Positions 37,170-46,474 of a stretch of DNA of 64,000 bases are shown here, one piece after another. Made by a program: the position numbers and the translations under genes. The stretch is from NCBI GenBank assembly GCA_947448525.1, contig CANFNV010000003.1:62001-126000 (forward strand). Reading direction: 5' to 3'. The stretch comes from Flavobacteriaceae bacterium (lineage in GTDB: Bacteria; Bacteroidota; Bacteroidia; Flavobacteriales; Flavobacteriaceae). Every line of letters starts with the position of its first letter. The stretch's first letter is position 1. The notes under the pieces are model-generated. The model saw nothing but the letters and a program-made list of their open reading frames with translations, was not told the DNA's origin and did not search any database.

Positions 37170-37827
37170 CCGCATCATTTACATTATAATTGCCAATTTT
37201 TGTTCGACGTAAAGCCGATAAATAACCCCCAGATTCTAGTGCTTTCCCAAAATCGAAGGCCAACGAACGAATGTAAGTTCCTTTGCTGCATATTACTCTA
37301 AAATCGATTTCCGGTAAAGCTATTCGTGTAATTTCAAACTCGTAAATCGTTGTTTTTCTGAAAGCAATTTCTATTGTTTCTCCAGCTCGCGCATGTTCAT
37401 AAAGACGAACTCCATCTTTTTTAATAGCTGAAAAAACAGGCGGTTTTTGGTCGATTTCGCCTAAAAAATGTTTTGTGGTTTCTAAAATTAAATCGGATGA
37501 AATATGTTCTGTTGGGAAAGTAGCATCAACTTCTGTTTCTAAATCATAGCTAGGTGTAGTGGATCCAAGAGTAATGGTTCCAATATATTCTTTGGCTTGT
37601 GCTTGAATTTCGGTAATTGTTTTAGTGAATTTTCCAGTGCAAATGATTAATAAACCAGTTGCTAATGGATCTAAAGTCCCTGCATGACCGATTTTGAATT
37701 TTTTTGGAAGATTATAATGCCGTTTTAAAATGTATTTCAATTTATTCACCGCCTGAAACGAACTCCAAGTTAGTGGCTTGTCAATTAATATGATTTGACC
37801 TTCTAGAATGGCTTCGGCAGTAATCAT
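37108..37827 (-). CDS. truB: tRNA pseudouridine(55) synthase
   Basis: 239 aa. It makes pseudouridine 55 in the tRNA T loop. The catalytic motif GHAGTLDPLATGLL contains the essential Asp, and KPPVFSAIKKDGVRLYEHAR is the second family block. The C-terminal PUA domain of longer enzymes is absent, as is common in Bacteroidota. It is the last gene of ftsX-DUF3098-uppP-truB; its ATG is the base-adjacent neighbour of the uppP stop. Its final codons overlap the convergent thioredoxin-like gene. Confidence 0.96.
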   Translation of the reverse strand: MITAEAILEGQIILIDKPLTWSSFQAVNKLKYILKRHYNLPKKFKIGHAGTLDPLATGLLIICTGKFTKTITEIQAQAKEYIGTITLGSTTPSYDLETEVDATFPTEHISSDLILETTKHFLGEIDQKPPVFSAIKKDGVRLYEHARAGETIEIAFRKTTIYEFEITRIALPEIDFRVICSKGTYIRSLAFDFGKALESGGYLSALRRTKIGNYNVNDAVIPQVFEQQLSASTPQSPFE

Positions 37828-38706
37828 TTATTTATGATTTGAAATCAATAAAATCAAAATTACAATACCTATAGCTATTCTGTAAAACCCAAAAAATTTG
37901 AAACCATATCTGTTTAAAATTTCTATAAAAAATTTAACTGCTAAAACAGCAACAAAGAAAGAAATTGCACAACCTATAGCAAATGAAATAGTATTGTTAT
38001 GTGTAAATAAAGTATTTAAGTTTTCTTTAGAAAAAATTTGAGAAAAACTAATCTTAACGCTTTGTTCTTGATATTCGCTAATCTTGTTTATTATTAAATA
38101 ATTCCCCTTACACGAATCATAAAAACTTTTGGAACTAGCCGCTATCATTGTTGGAACGGCTAAAAAAAATGAAAATTCCGCAGCAGATTTTCGAGTTAGT
38201 TTTTGTGTCATTCCTCCAATTATCGTTGAGGCACTTCTACTTAATCCTGGAAAAAGAATACTTAATACTTGAAAGCTTCCAATTTTTAATGCAGTTGAAT
38301 AAGAGATTTCCTTTTCATCTGTAATAATACTTTGTTTGAAAAAAGTATCAATAAAAATTAAAACAACTCCCCCAAAAATCATTACTATTGAGATAAACCA
38401 TAAATTGCCCAACACACTTTCTATATGTTTTTTAAATATAATTCCAAAAATTAATGCTGGAACAACTGCTACAATTAATTTAAGATAAAAAGTAAGATTT
38501 TTAAAATCAAAAAACTTCTTCCAATATAAAACTACAATGGCTAAAATTGCAGGTAATTGTATCATAACTTCAAACATATCTCTAAATGGAGTTTGTTCAT
38601 AGCCCATTATAAAATCGGTAAATTTTAAATGAGCAGTTGAAGACACAGGTAAAAACTCGGTTATCCCTTCTATAATTGCTAGAACAATCGCCTGTAAATA
38701 ATCCAT
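37828..38706 (-). CDS. uppP: Undecaprenyl-diphosphatase
   Basis: 292 aa integral membrane enzyme that recycles undecaprenyl diphosphate for peptidoglycan and glycan synthesis. Family blocks are EGITEFLPVSSTAHL near the N-terminus and LFPGLSRSASTIIGG in the middle, both active-site loops. It is about 25 residues longer than typical because of an inserted hydrophilic segment (around SCKGNYLIINKISEYQEQ). Its ATG overlaps the stop of DUF3098 as TAATG, pointing to translational coupling. Confidence 0.95.
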   Translation of the reverse strand: MDYLQAIVLAIIEGITEFLPVSSTAHLKFTDFIMGYEQTPFRDMFEVMIQLPAILAIVVLYWKKFFDFKNLTFYLKLIVAVVPALIFGIIFKKHIESVLGNLWFISIVMIFGGVVLIFIDTFFKQSIITDEKEISYSTALKIGSFQVLSILFPGLSRSASTIIGGMTQKLTRKSAAEFSFFLAVPTMIAASSKSFYDSCKGNYLIINKISEYQEQSVKISFSQIFSKENLNTLFTHNNTISFAIGCAISFFVAVLAVKFFIEILNRYGFKFFGFYRIAIGIVILILLISNHK

Positions 38707-38945
38707 TATTTAGACTTTTTGAAAATAGAATAAATAGTAATTCCAAAACCTATTAAAACTAAAGTTGGTGCTAATCCAATTCTTCTGAAGCTAAATAAAT
38801 CCTCCTCCTTAAAAACTTTTGGATTGTTGCTCCCTCCACCAGACATTAATATAAATCCAAGCACAATTACTCCAATTCCAATTAATAAAAATTTGTAATT
38901 GATTTTGTCAAAAAGAAAGTCGGTTGTTTGTTCGTTATTTTTCAT
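38706..38945 (-). CDS. DUF3098 family small membrane protein
   Basis: 79 aa with two membrane helices (about 17-35 and 57-74). The FLFDKINYKFLLIGIGVIVLG start and the loop FSFRRIGLAPTLVLIGF are the DUF3098 signature. In Bacteroidota it sits between ftsX and uppP, as here, so a role in envelope or division is suspected but not shown. Confidence 0.9.
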   Translation of the reverse strand: MKNNEQTTDFLFDKINYKFLLIGIGVIVLGFILMSGGGSNNPKVFKEEDLFSFRRIGLAPTLVLIGFGITIYSIFKKSK

Positions 38946-39017
38946 TTATGCTGATTTTATTTCAGTATCGCTACCAAGTTTTTATAATTGTCTATATTCT
39001 ATTGTCTTTTTTCTATT

Positions 39018-39893
39018 TTAATATAAATCTTCAGTTCTCAACTTTAAAAAACGTTGCGTGGCAAAGTAAGTACCAATCCAAGTAATTAAAACTCCTAAAA
39101 CTAAAACTCCGAATAAAACCCCAATTGTTAGCAATTGATTTTTGAAAATATCTAAAGCCGGATAGTTTGTTGAAACATAAATTAATACTCCAATTAAAGA
39201 TATTATTGCCAAAACAGAACCGATTATTCCTAAAACAATACTTCTTTGTATAAATGGTTTTCTAATGAAAGCTTTGGTAGCGCCTACCATTTGCATGGTT
39301 TTTATTATAAACCGATTGGCATAAATTGATAATCGTAACGAACTGTTGATAAGTAAAATAGATATAAACGTAAATATTCCGCTAATTATTAAAATCCACA
39401 CACTTACTTTCTTCACATTATCATTTACCAAAGTTATTAATTGTTTATCGTAAACCACATCGGCCACCATTGTGTTTTTACGAATTTCACTTTCCATTCT
39501 TGAAAATCCAGGATTAGTTACATAATCGGCTTTTAAGTGAATGTCATAAGAATTATAAAGCGGATTGGCGCCTAAAAATTCAGTAAAATGTTCGCCAAGA
39601 GTTTTTTCATGCTCTTTGGCTGCGGCTTCTTTAGAAACAAATTTGAAGTTTTTAGCAAATTTTCCATTTTTCATTTCTGATTCAAAAGCTTTGAAAACAG
39701 TATCGTTCGCTTCATTTTTAAAGAAAACCGTCATTACAATATCTTCTTTAAAATTATCCGACAATCTTCTCGAGTTAATGATGAATAATCCTAATAATCC
39801 CAGTAAAAATAATACTAAGAAAACGCTCAATACCACCGAAAAATAGGAAGATATTAATCTTCGTTTCTGAAATTTGTCGAAATTGGATGCCAT
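39018..39893 (-). CDS. ftsX: Cell division permease FtsX
   Basis: 291 aa. One helix near the N-terminus (about 20-40), an extracellular domain (about 45-165), then three C-terminal helices in the FtsX/MacB arrangement, with TMQMVGATKAFIRKPFIQRSIVLG. With FtsE it controls peptidoglycan hydrolases at the septum; ftsE is not adjacent, which is usual in Bacteroidota. First gene of the ftsX-DUF3098-uppP-truB set. Confidence 0.93.
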   Translation of the reverse strand: MASNFDKFQKRRLISSYFSVVLSVFLVLFLLGLLGLFIINSRRLSDNFKEDIVMTVFFKNEANDTVFKAFESEMKNGKFAKNFKFVSKEAAAKEHEKTLGEHFTEFLGANPLYNSYDIHLKADYVTNPGFSRMESEIRKNTMVADVVYDKQLITLVNDNVKKVSVWILIISGIFTFISILLINSSLRLSIYANRFIIKTMQMVGATKAFIRKPFIQRSIVLGIIGSVLAIISLIGVLIYVSTNYPALDIFKNQLLTIGVLFGVLVLGVLITWIGTYFATQRFLKLRTEDLY

Positions 39894-39960
39894 ATATTGT
39901 AAATTAAGCTGTAAAAATAATAAAGAATTTGTTTATTCATATCTTAAAACGTTTAAAGTT

Positions 39961-40137
39961 TTGACTTTAGTATAATAAATGTAAATTTGTTGCCAATAAG
40001 TATAGACATTAACTTTATAGGATATATCTTAAATTTTTGTGAATGTAAATTCTTACGAAAATTAATAGTCAATTAGCAACAATATCAACTATTTTCAAAA
40101 GAATCTTTAATAGGAGATTCTGAAATAAATTCAGAAT
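39961..40137 (+). promoter_or_regulatory. leuS promoter and leader hairpin
   Basis: TTG at 39961-39963 and the perfect -7 box TAAATTTG at 39982-39989, 18 bp apart, would give a leader of about 144 nt. An 8-bp perfect hairpin, ATTCTGAA-ATAAA-TTCAGAAT, at 40117-40137 ends two bases before the ATG and could mask it. No tRNA-like T-box pattern is seen. Confidence 0.45.
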
Positions 40138-40139
40138 AA

Positions 40140-43010
40140 ATGAAATACTTCCACGAGCAAATCGAAGCCAAATGGCAACAGTATTGGGCTGAAAACCAAA
40201 CTTTTGCAGCCACTAATAATTCTGATAAACCAAAATATTATGTTTTGGACATGTTTCCTTATCCTTCAGGAGCAGGATTGCATGTTGGTCATCCGCTAGG
40301 GTATATAGCTTCCGATATAGTAGCTCGATTCAAACGTCATAAAGGGTTTAATGTGTTGCATCCACAAGGATATGATTCGTTTGGTTTGCCAGCAGAGCAA
40401 TATGCGATTCAAACCGGACAACATCCCGAAAAAACAACTCGTGAAAATATTGCGCGTTATCGCGAACAATTAGATAAAATCGGATTTTCTTTCGATTGGA
40501 GCAGGGAAGTTCGAACATCAAACGCCGATTATTACAAACACACACAATGGATTTTTATACAATTATTTAATTCATGGTACAATAAGAGTTCCGATAAAGC
40601 CGAAGACATTTCTACGTTAGTTTCTATTCTCTCAACAGAAGGAAATGCAAATGTAATTGCCGTTTGTGATGATAAAATTCCAGTATTTTCAGAATCTGAA
40701 TGGAATGCTTTTTCATTGGAAGTGCAACAAAAAATACTTTTACACTATCGATTAACCTTTTTAGCAGAAACCGAAGTCAATTGGTGTCCTGCTTTAGGAA
40801 CCGTACTAGCCAATGATGAAATTGTAAATGGCGTTTCTGAGCGCGGCGGTCACCCTGTGATTCGAAAAAAAATGACCCAATGGTCAATGCGTATTTCTGC
40901 TTATGCCGAACGATTATTACAAGGTTTAGATACTATAGACTGGAGTGAATCCATCAAAGAATCTCAACGCAATTGGATTGGAAAATCTGTTGGGGCATTG
41001 GTTAAGTTCTCTGTTCTCCGTTCTCCGTTCTCAGAACAACCGACAACCGACAACCGACAACCGATAACCATTGAAGTCTTTACCACCCGTCCCGATACCA
41101 TATTTGGCGTGACTTTTATGACTTTGGCTCCAGAACACGAATTGGTTTCACAAATCACTACACCAGAACAAAAAGCTAAAGTTGATGTATATGTTGAAGC
41201 AACTGCAAAACGATCGGAAAGAGAACGTATGGCTGATGTAAAAACCATTTCAGGAGTTTTCACCGGGGCTTTTGTAGAACATCCATTTACTAAAGAACCT
41301 ATTCCGGTTTGGATTGGAGATTACGTTTTGGCAGGTTACGGAACAGGAGCAGTAATGGCTGTGCCTTGTGGAGATGAACGTGATTATGCCTTTGCCAATT
41401 TTTTCAAAGGAACGAACGGTATGCCCGAAATTAAAAACATTTTTAATCAAGATATTTCTGAAGCAGCTTATGGTGATAAAAACGGTTTTGAATTAGTAAA
41501 TTCTGATTTCTTAAACGGCTTAGGTTACAAAGACGGAACCAAAATAGTCATTGGAGAACTTGAAAAAATCGGACAAGGAACAGGCAAAACCAACTACCGT
41601 TTACGGGATGCCGTTTTCTCTCGTCAACGCTATTGGGGCGAACCTTTTCCTGTGTATTATGTGAACGGATTGCCAAAAATGATTGACGCAAAGCATTTAC
41701 CAATCGTTTTGCCAGAAGTAGAAAAATACTTGCCAACCGAAGACGGACAACCGCCATTAGGTAATGCAACAACTTGGGCGTGGGATAGTGTGAATTGTTC
41801 AGTGGTTGGTAATGATTTGATTGATGATAAAACGATTTTCCCTTTAGAATTGAATACGATGCCAGGTTGGGCGGGAAGTTCGTGGTATTGGATGCGTTAT
41901 ATGGATGCACACAATTCAACTGAATTTGCCTCTACGGATGCTATAAACTATTGGGAAAACGTCGATTTATACATAGGTGGAAGCGAGCATGCTACCGGAC
42001 ATTTATTGTATTCACGGTTTTGGAACAAGTTCCTAAAAGATAGAGGTTACGCACCGACAGAAGAACCGTTCAAGAAATTGATCAATCAAGGAATGATCTT
42101 GGGAATGAGTGCGTTTGTTTATAGAAGTGAAGATTCTAAAAAATTATATTCTAAGGGATTGGTAAAAGGCCTAAATGTTCATCCAATCCATGTTGATTTA
42201 GCAGTTGTAAATGACATTACCAACGAATTAGATATTGAAGCATTCAAAAATCACCCATTATATTCTGATTATATAGACGCAGAATTCATTTTAGAAGATG
42301 GAAAATATATTGTTGGTCGCGAAGTCGAAAAAATGTCCAAATCAAAATATAACGTTGTCAATCCAGATGATATTTGTAACAATTATGGTGCGGACACTCT
42401 ACGTTTGTATGAAATGTTTTTAGGACCTTTAGAGCAATCAAAACCATGGAATACTGCTGGAATTTCAGGAGTTTCTGGTTTTTTGAAAAAACTATGGCGT
42501 TTGTATTTTGATGATAATGGTTTGATTGTAACCAACAATGATCCAACAACAGAAATGTATAAGTCATTGCACAAAACCATTAAGAAAGTAACAGAAGACA
42601 TTGAGAGCTTCTCGTTCAATACTTCTATTTCTCAGTTTATGATATGTGTCAACGAGTTGGCTACTTTAAAATGCAACCATAGAGCTATTTTAGAACCTTT
42701 AGCCATATTAATATCTCCTTATGCGCCACATATTGCCGAGGAATTATGGTTGCAATTGGGTCATGAAGGATCTGTTTCAATTGTAGCTTTTCCTATCTGT
42801 GAAGAAAAATATTTAGTCGAATCGGAAAAAGAATATCCAGTTTCGTTTAATGGTAAAATGCGTTTTACTATTAAATTACCTTTAGATTTGACAATAACTC
42901 AAATTCAAGAAATTGTTATGGCCGACGAACGCACCCTAAAACAATTGGAAGGAAGAACTCCTAATAAAGTCATAATCGTTCCGGGAAAAGTCATTAACTT
43001 GGTGGGGTAA
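40140..43010 (+). CDS. leuS: Leucine-tRNA ligase
   Basis: 956 aa class I synthetase. The HIGH-type motif is in PSGAGLHVGHPLGY and KMSKS is in EKMSKSKYNVV. The editing domain carries TTRPDTIFGVTF. Just before it, residues of about 290-310 (SVLRSPFSEQPTTDNRQP) are encoded by two adjacent arrays of four 7-bp units each, an insertion not expected in the family. The frame is intact throughout. The region of about 155-180 (KAEDISTLVSILSTEG) is a second lineage-type insertion. Charges tRNA-Leu; single gene with its own promoter. Confidence 0.96.
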   Translation: MKYFHEQIEAKWQQYWAENQTFAATNNSDKPKYYVLDMFPYPSGAGLHVGHPLGYIASDIVARFKRHKGFNVLHPQGYDSFGLPAEQYAIQTGQHPEKTTRENIARYREQLDKIGFSFDWSREVRTSNADYYKHTQWIFIQLFNSWYNKSSDKAEDISTLVSILSTEGNANVIAVCDDKIPVFSESEWNAFSLEVQQKILLHYRLTFLAETEVNWCPALGTVLANDEIVNGVSERGGHPVIRKKMTQWSMRISAYAERLLQGLDTIDWSESIKESQRNWIGKSVGALVKFSVLRSPFSEQPTTDNRQPITIEVFTTRPDTIFGVTFMTLAPEHELVSQITTPEQKAKVDVYVEATAKRSERERMADVKTISGVFTGAFVEHPFTKEPIPVWIGDYVLAGYGTGAVMAVPCGDERDYAFANFFKGTNGMPEIKNIFNQDISEAAYGDKNGFELVNSDFLNGLGYKDGTKIVIGELEKIGQGTGKTNYRLRDAVFSRQRYWGEPFPVYYVNGLPKMIDAKHLPIVLPEVEKYLPTEDGQPPLGNATTWAWDSVNCSVVGNDLIDDKTIFPLELNTMPGWAGSSWYWMRYMDAHNSTEFASTDAINYWENVDLYIGGSEHATGHLLYSRFWNKFLKDRGYAPTEEPFKKLINQGMILGMSAFVYRSEDSKKLYSKGLVKGLNVHPIHVDLAVVNDITNELDIEAFKNHPLYSDYIDAEFILEDGKYIVGREVEKMSKSKYNVVNPDDICNNYGADTLRLYEMFLGPLEQSKPWNTAGISGVSGFLKKLWRLYFDDNGLIVTNNDPTTEMYKSLHKTIKKVTEDIESFSFNTSISQFMICVNELATLKCNHRAILEPLAILISPYAPHIAEELWLQLGHEGSVSIVAFPICEEKYLVESEKEYPVSFNGKMRFTIKLPLDLTITQIQEIVMADERTLKQLEGRTPNKVIIVPGKVINLVG
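41006..41064 (+). repeat. Two adjacent heptanucleotide arrays inside leuS
   Basis: GTTCTCY (last base varying) repeats four times at 41006-41033. After three bases CAACCGA repeats four times at 41037-41064. A 7-bp unit is not a multiple of three, so loss or gain of one unit would frameshift an essential gene. Confidence 0.9.
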
Positions 43011-43102
43011 TTACTGTTAAAACTTACTTAAAAACCAAAACGGTTTGATTATTTTCTTGACATTTGAATTTTATTTAAATAACTTTTTTAAAATACAAAG
43101 AC

Positions 43103-43783
43103 ATGAAAAAAATATTTTTCTTCTCGTTACTTGCAATCAGTACTATTTCATTGGCTCAAGAAACCAAAACTAAAGAAAAAGAGGGTAAAAGCAGTATCTA
43201 TTTTGGTGGCGGATTTGTGAGTAATAGTAAATTTGCCATTGATGATAAATTGGAAGCGGTTAATTTACCTCAAATTCAAGCTAATGTTCCGGAGTTTGTA
43301 GTTGGTTTCAATACGTTTTTCAACAAAGGATTCTTAGATATAGAAGCATCTTCTAACATGTTTAAAAAATCTAATTCGGCTACAACCAGCAATGGGGGCA
43401 GGAGCAATTTTCGTTTAAGAGGGCATTATAATATGGTCAATAATAAAGATTTCGTTTTTTCGGGAGGATTGAATCTGGCATTTACGTCAAATGATATTAA
43501 TGTGTATTCACAAACCAATCAAGTTGATATAAATAATTTGACTGTTACTACATCAAATTATTTACGATTGAGAAACAATATGTTTTTTGCTGGACCTTCT
43601 ATTGGATTTGGAATAAAAAATAAAGGAGAACAATTAATTCGTATTAATGTTGGCTATGAATTTGCATTGATTTCTGGAAAATGGAAATCGGATTATGCTA
43701 CTGTTTCTAATTCAATCAAAGAAAATGGACAAAGTCGATTGATGGTAGGAGCAGTTTTTTTCTTTAACAATCATTCTAAATAA
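43103..43783 (+). CDS. Outer-membrane beta-barrel protein
   Basis: 226 aa with a signal peptide ending at SLAQ. The mature part reads as alternating amphipathic strands (SSIYFGGGFVSNSKFAID, FRLRGHYNMVNNKDFVFSG, NIGF-type aromatic turns) and ends with VGAVFFFNNHSK. It resembles general OmpA/porin-like small barrels, but no specific family is recognised. Single gene downstream of leuS and convergent with the small membrane protein gene. Confidence 0.75.
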   Translation: MKKIFFFSLLAISTISLAQETKTKEKEGKSSIYFGGGFVSNSKFAIDDKLEAVNLPQIQANVPEFVVGFNTFFNKGFLDIEASSNMFKKSNSATTSNGGRSNFRLRGHYNMVNNKDFVFSGGLNLAFTSNDINVYSQTNQVDINNLTVTTSNYLRLRNNMFFAGPSIGFGIKNKGEQLIRINVGYEFALISGKWKSDYATVSNSIKENGQSRLMVGAVFFFNNHSK

Positions 43784-43793
43784 AGTACTTTTT

Positions 43794-44072
43794 TTATTTT
43801 GCAAAAGTAGATAAAATTACTGCAACAGATAACCAAGCCACACCGTGAATTAAAAGGCATTTAACATAACTTTGATTACCATAAATTTGTTTTACCAAAT
43901 GTACCATAAAATAAATTAAACTCACAGGAATAAGCACATACAATAATAAAACACCCATATTTGGAGTTTTAGCATCGCCTAGAAAAAGTTCGTAGCATAA
44001 ACCTGAAAGCAAAATATAAATGATATAAAATGCGGTTGCTATATTTTCTTTTGAGAATTTGTTGAGGTTCAT
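43794..44072 (-). CDS. Small membrane protein, unknown function
   Basis: 92 aa with three hydrophobic helices (about 12-28, 39-58, 72-90). No family is recognised. It lies 28 bp downstream of the Lrp-type regulator gene on the same strand, so they may be co-transcribed. Confidence 0.7.
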   Translation of the reverse strand: MNLNKFSKENIATAFYIIYILLSGLCYELFLGDAKTPNMGVLLLYVLIPVSLIYFMVHLVKQIYGNQSYVKCLLIHGVAWLSVAVILSTFAK

Positions 44073-44100
44073 TTGATATCTAATATCTATAATTTTACAT

Positions 44101-44571
44101 CTACAATTGTATTTGTCGTTCTATTTGTTGTTCTAAAGAGATAAAAGTTTCGGTTCTAGAAACACCATCAATAGGTTGAATTTTTTTATTTAAAAGCTGC
44201 ATTAAATGTTCGTTGTCTCTACAAATAATTTTGATAAGAATACTCCAATTGCCTGTAGTATAATGGCATTCTAAAATTTCTGGAATTTTTTTCAATTCTT
44301 TTACGGCTTCCGAATTACTTGCGGCTTTTTCAAGATAAACGCCAATAAACGCCATGGTTTTATATCCTAAAACTTTGTTGTTTACAATAAACTTGGAACC
44401 CGAAATCACATCGGCTTCTTCAAGTTTTTTTAACCTTTGATGAATGGCAGCCCCCGAAATTCCTATTTTATTGGCTATTTGCAATATAGGTTTTCGTGCA
44501 TCTTCCATCAAGTCACGAAGGATTTCTTTGTCTATACCGTCAATTTCTATTTGTAGCTGATTGATTTTCAT
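44101..44571 (-). CDS. Lrp/AsnC family transcriptional regulator
   Basis: 156 aa. The N-terminal helix-turn-helix (IDKEILRDLMEDARKPILQIANKIGISGAAIHQRLKKLE) is followed by the RAM/AsnC ligand domain (CHYTTGNWSILIKIICRDNEHL). These regulators sense amino acids. It follows the saccharopine dehydrogenase-like gene by 53 bp on the same strand, so lysine or a related amino acid is a reasonable effector guess. Confidence 0.93.
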   Translation of the reverse strand: MKINQLQIEIDGIDKEILRDLMEDARKPILQIANKIGISGAAIHQRLKKLEEADVISGSKFIVNNKVLGYKTMAFIGVYLEKAASNSEAVKELKKIPEILECHYTTGNWSILIKIICRDNEHLMQLLNKKIQPIDGVSRTETFISLEQQIERQIQL

Positions 44572-44624
44572 TAGTTATAAATTTGAAGCAAAAATAGAAA
44601 TTTTGTTTCGAATTATTATAAAAA

Positions 44625-46001
44625 CTAGTTGCTTGTTATCAATTTATCGGGATTATAACCAGTATAATGCATTTTAGTTTCTTTAAAAACAACTCCAAAT
44701 TCTTCTAACTCTTTCAAAATGGGTTCATAGACTTCTTTTCGAATAGGCAATTGTACTCCAGGTGTTTTGATATTACCGTTTAAGATTTGCAAAGCGGCCA
44801 TTGCAACGGGTAAACCTACCGTTTTTGCCATGGCGGTATAAGTTTGATCATCACCAATACACACCATCTTAGAATCTATTTGGTGATCTACACCATTATG
44901 TTCATAACCAAATTTGTGGTACATTACAATCATGTCTTTGTCATTGGGTTGAAGCGCCCAGGAATCGTTTAAAATGCGTTCCAGAATTTGTGCTGGTGTA
45001 CCATTTTTTAATCCCACAATTTTTTTTGGGTTAAATAAATCTAATTCCAATAGTTTGTCCCACATAATATCATCTTGCTCAATGTTGAGAGCTAGCCGCG
45101 CTTTTATTTCAACTGAATCGGTGGGATGATAAGGTAAAAATGAATTTATAAAATCTCGAAAACTCATTGTTTCCGAATGTTCCATTTCATAAGAATCGTC
45201 GGTCATTCCGAGTTGTACAAACATGTTCCAAGCTTTAGAATATCCTACTCTGCGAATGGTTCCTCTGTACAAAGTTAATACATCGTCCAATCCATAAACA
45301 CTTCTGTATTTTAACGAATCTCTATTGGCGTAACCTTCAAATTTTCCGTAACCTTCTACCATTAAAAATTCAGTTCTTCTAAATAATTTGGTGTATGGAA
45401 TGTATTTGTATTTACCTTCTTGAATGAATTTAGCGGCACCACCTTGACCCGCTAAAACTACGTTTCTTGGTGCCCAAGTAAATTTATAATTCCAAAGATT
45501 GTTGTCGCTTTCAGGGGCTACTAATCCGCCACAAAAAGATTCGAACAATAACATTTTCCCCCCTTTGTCACGAATAGCATCAATCACTTTCATCGCACTC
45601 ATATGATCAATACCAGGATCAAGCCCTATTTCATTCATAAACACCAATCCGTTTTCTTTAGCAGCTTCGTCCAATCCTTGCATTTCATCCGAAACATAGG
45701 ATGCTGTAACCATGTGTTTTTTGAATTTTATACAATCTTTAGCCACTTCAATATGCATGAATGCCGGTAACATAGAAATCACAACTTCCGCTTTCTGAAT
45801 TTCTGAATGGCGTTGATTTTCGTTGTTAATATCCAATTGTATAGCAGTAGCATTTGGATGGTTTTTGGTTTTTCTTTGTGCCAATTCTAACGATAAATCG
45901 CCAATAGTAACATGCAAGTTTTCTTGATTAGATTTATTTAATAAGTATTGAATTAAGGAAGATGCGGATCGACCTGCTCCGATGATTAAAATGTTTCTCA
46001 T
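44625..46001 (-). CDS. Saccharopine dehydrogenase family protein
   Basis: 458 aa. The Rossmann motif ILIIGAGRSASSLIQYLL is at residues 4-21, followed by VISMLPAFMHIEVA and NEIGLDPGIDHMSAMKVID, all typical of saccharopine reductases (LYS9-like). These interconvert saccharopine and aminoadipate semialdehyde in lysine metabolism. An aspartate kinase is also in the window but distant. With the downstream Lrp gene it suggests a lysine-degradation unit; the direction of reaction cannot be told from sequence. Confidence 0.88.
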   Translation of the reverse strand: MRNILIIGAGRSASSLIQYLLNKSNQENLHVTIGDLSLELAQRKTKNHPNATAIQLDINNENQRHSEIQKAEVVISMLPAFMHIEVAKDCIKFKKHMVTASYVSDEMQGLDEAAKENGLVFMNEIGLDPGIDHMSAMKVIDAIRDKGGKMLLFESFCGGLVAPESDNNLWNYKFTWAPRNVVLAGQGGAAKFIQEGKYKYIPYTKLFRRTEFLMVEGYGKFEGYANRDSLKYRSVYGLDDVLTLYRGTIRRVGYSKAWNMFVQLGMTDDSYEMEHSETMSFRDFINSFLPYHPTDSVEIKARLALNIEQDDIMWDKLLELDLFNPKKIVGLKNGTPAQILERILNDSWALQPNDKDMIVMYHKFGYEHNGVDHQIDSKMVCIGDDQTYTAMAKTVGLPVAMAALQILNGNIKTPGVQLPIRKEVYEPILKELEEFGVVFKETKMHYTGYNPDKLITSN

Positions 46002-46122
46002 GGTTTATTTGGAATAGAGGATACAAATTTAGGAAATTGGAACGATTTTCGATTAAAATTTGATAAAAACAGAAAATTTCAAGCAAAAATGAATGAACTT
46101 TTGAAGTTAGTTCTAAAAATAA

Positions 46123-46449
46123 TTATTTTAGATCGTTTTCTAAATCTTCTAGTTCTTTTTTAGCTTCTTGCTTAGCATCCTTTTTTTGTTGTTCAAATTG
46201 GTTGTCAATTGCCACTTTATCTTTTATCAGAAATGTTTTTCCTATTACAACAACGGCACTGATATAAGCGATTATGAAAAGTATTTTAGTAATTTTTCTT
46301 TGTTCAGCACTCGATTTTCGGAATGCTATAAAAATAAAAACCAATGCCAATCCTATTGGGGCTAAAGCCAATGTATCAAAAGGCAATACTGAAAATACGA
46401 CACTTAAAATAGTGAAAATTACAGCTAATATTAAAATTGTTTTTCTCAT
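46123..46449 (-). CDS. Small membrane protein with acidic/lysine-rich tail
   Basis: 108 aa with three helices (about 5-20, 26-44, 55-73), then a charged coiled-coil-like tail (QQKKDAKQEAKKELEDLENDL). No family is recognised. It follows the DUF3108 gene by 25 bp, with a CTGAATAAATTCAG palindrome between, so the two are probably one unit. Confidence 0.72.
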   Translation of the reverse strand: MRKTILILAVIFTILSVVFSVLPFDTLALAPIGLALVFIFIAFRKSSAEQRKITKILFIIAYISAVVVIGKTFLIKDKVAIDNQFEQQKKDAKQEAKKELEDLENDLK

Positions 46450-46474
46450 AATTTATGCTGAATAAATTCAGTGA

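Noticed and set aside
41006-41064. CRISPR or minisatellite array
   Set aside because: Units are 7 bp with no spacers, and the stretch is coding in frame within leuS.
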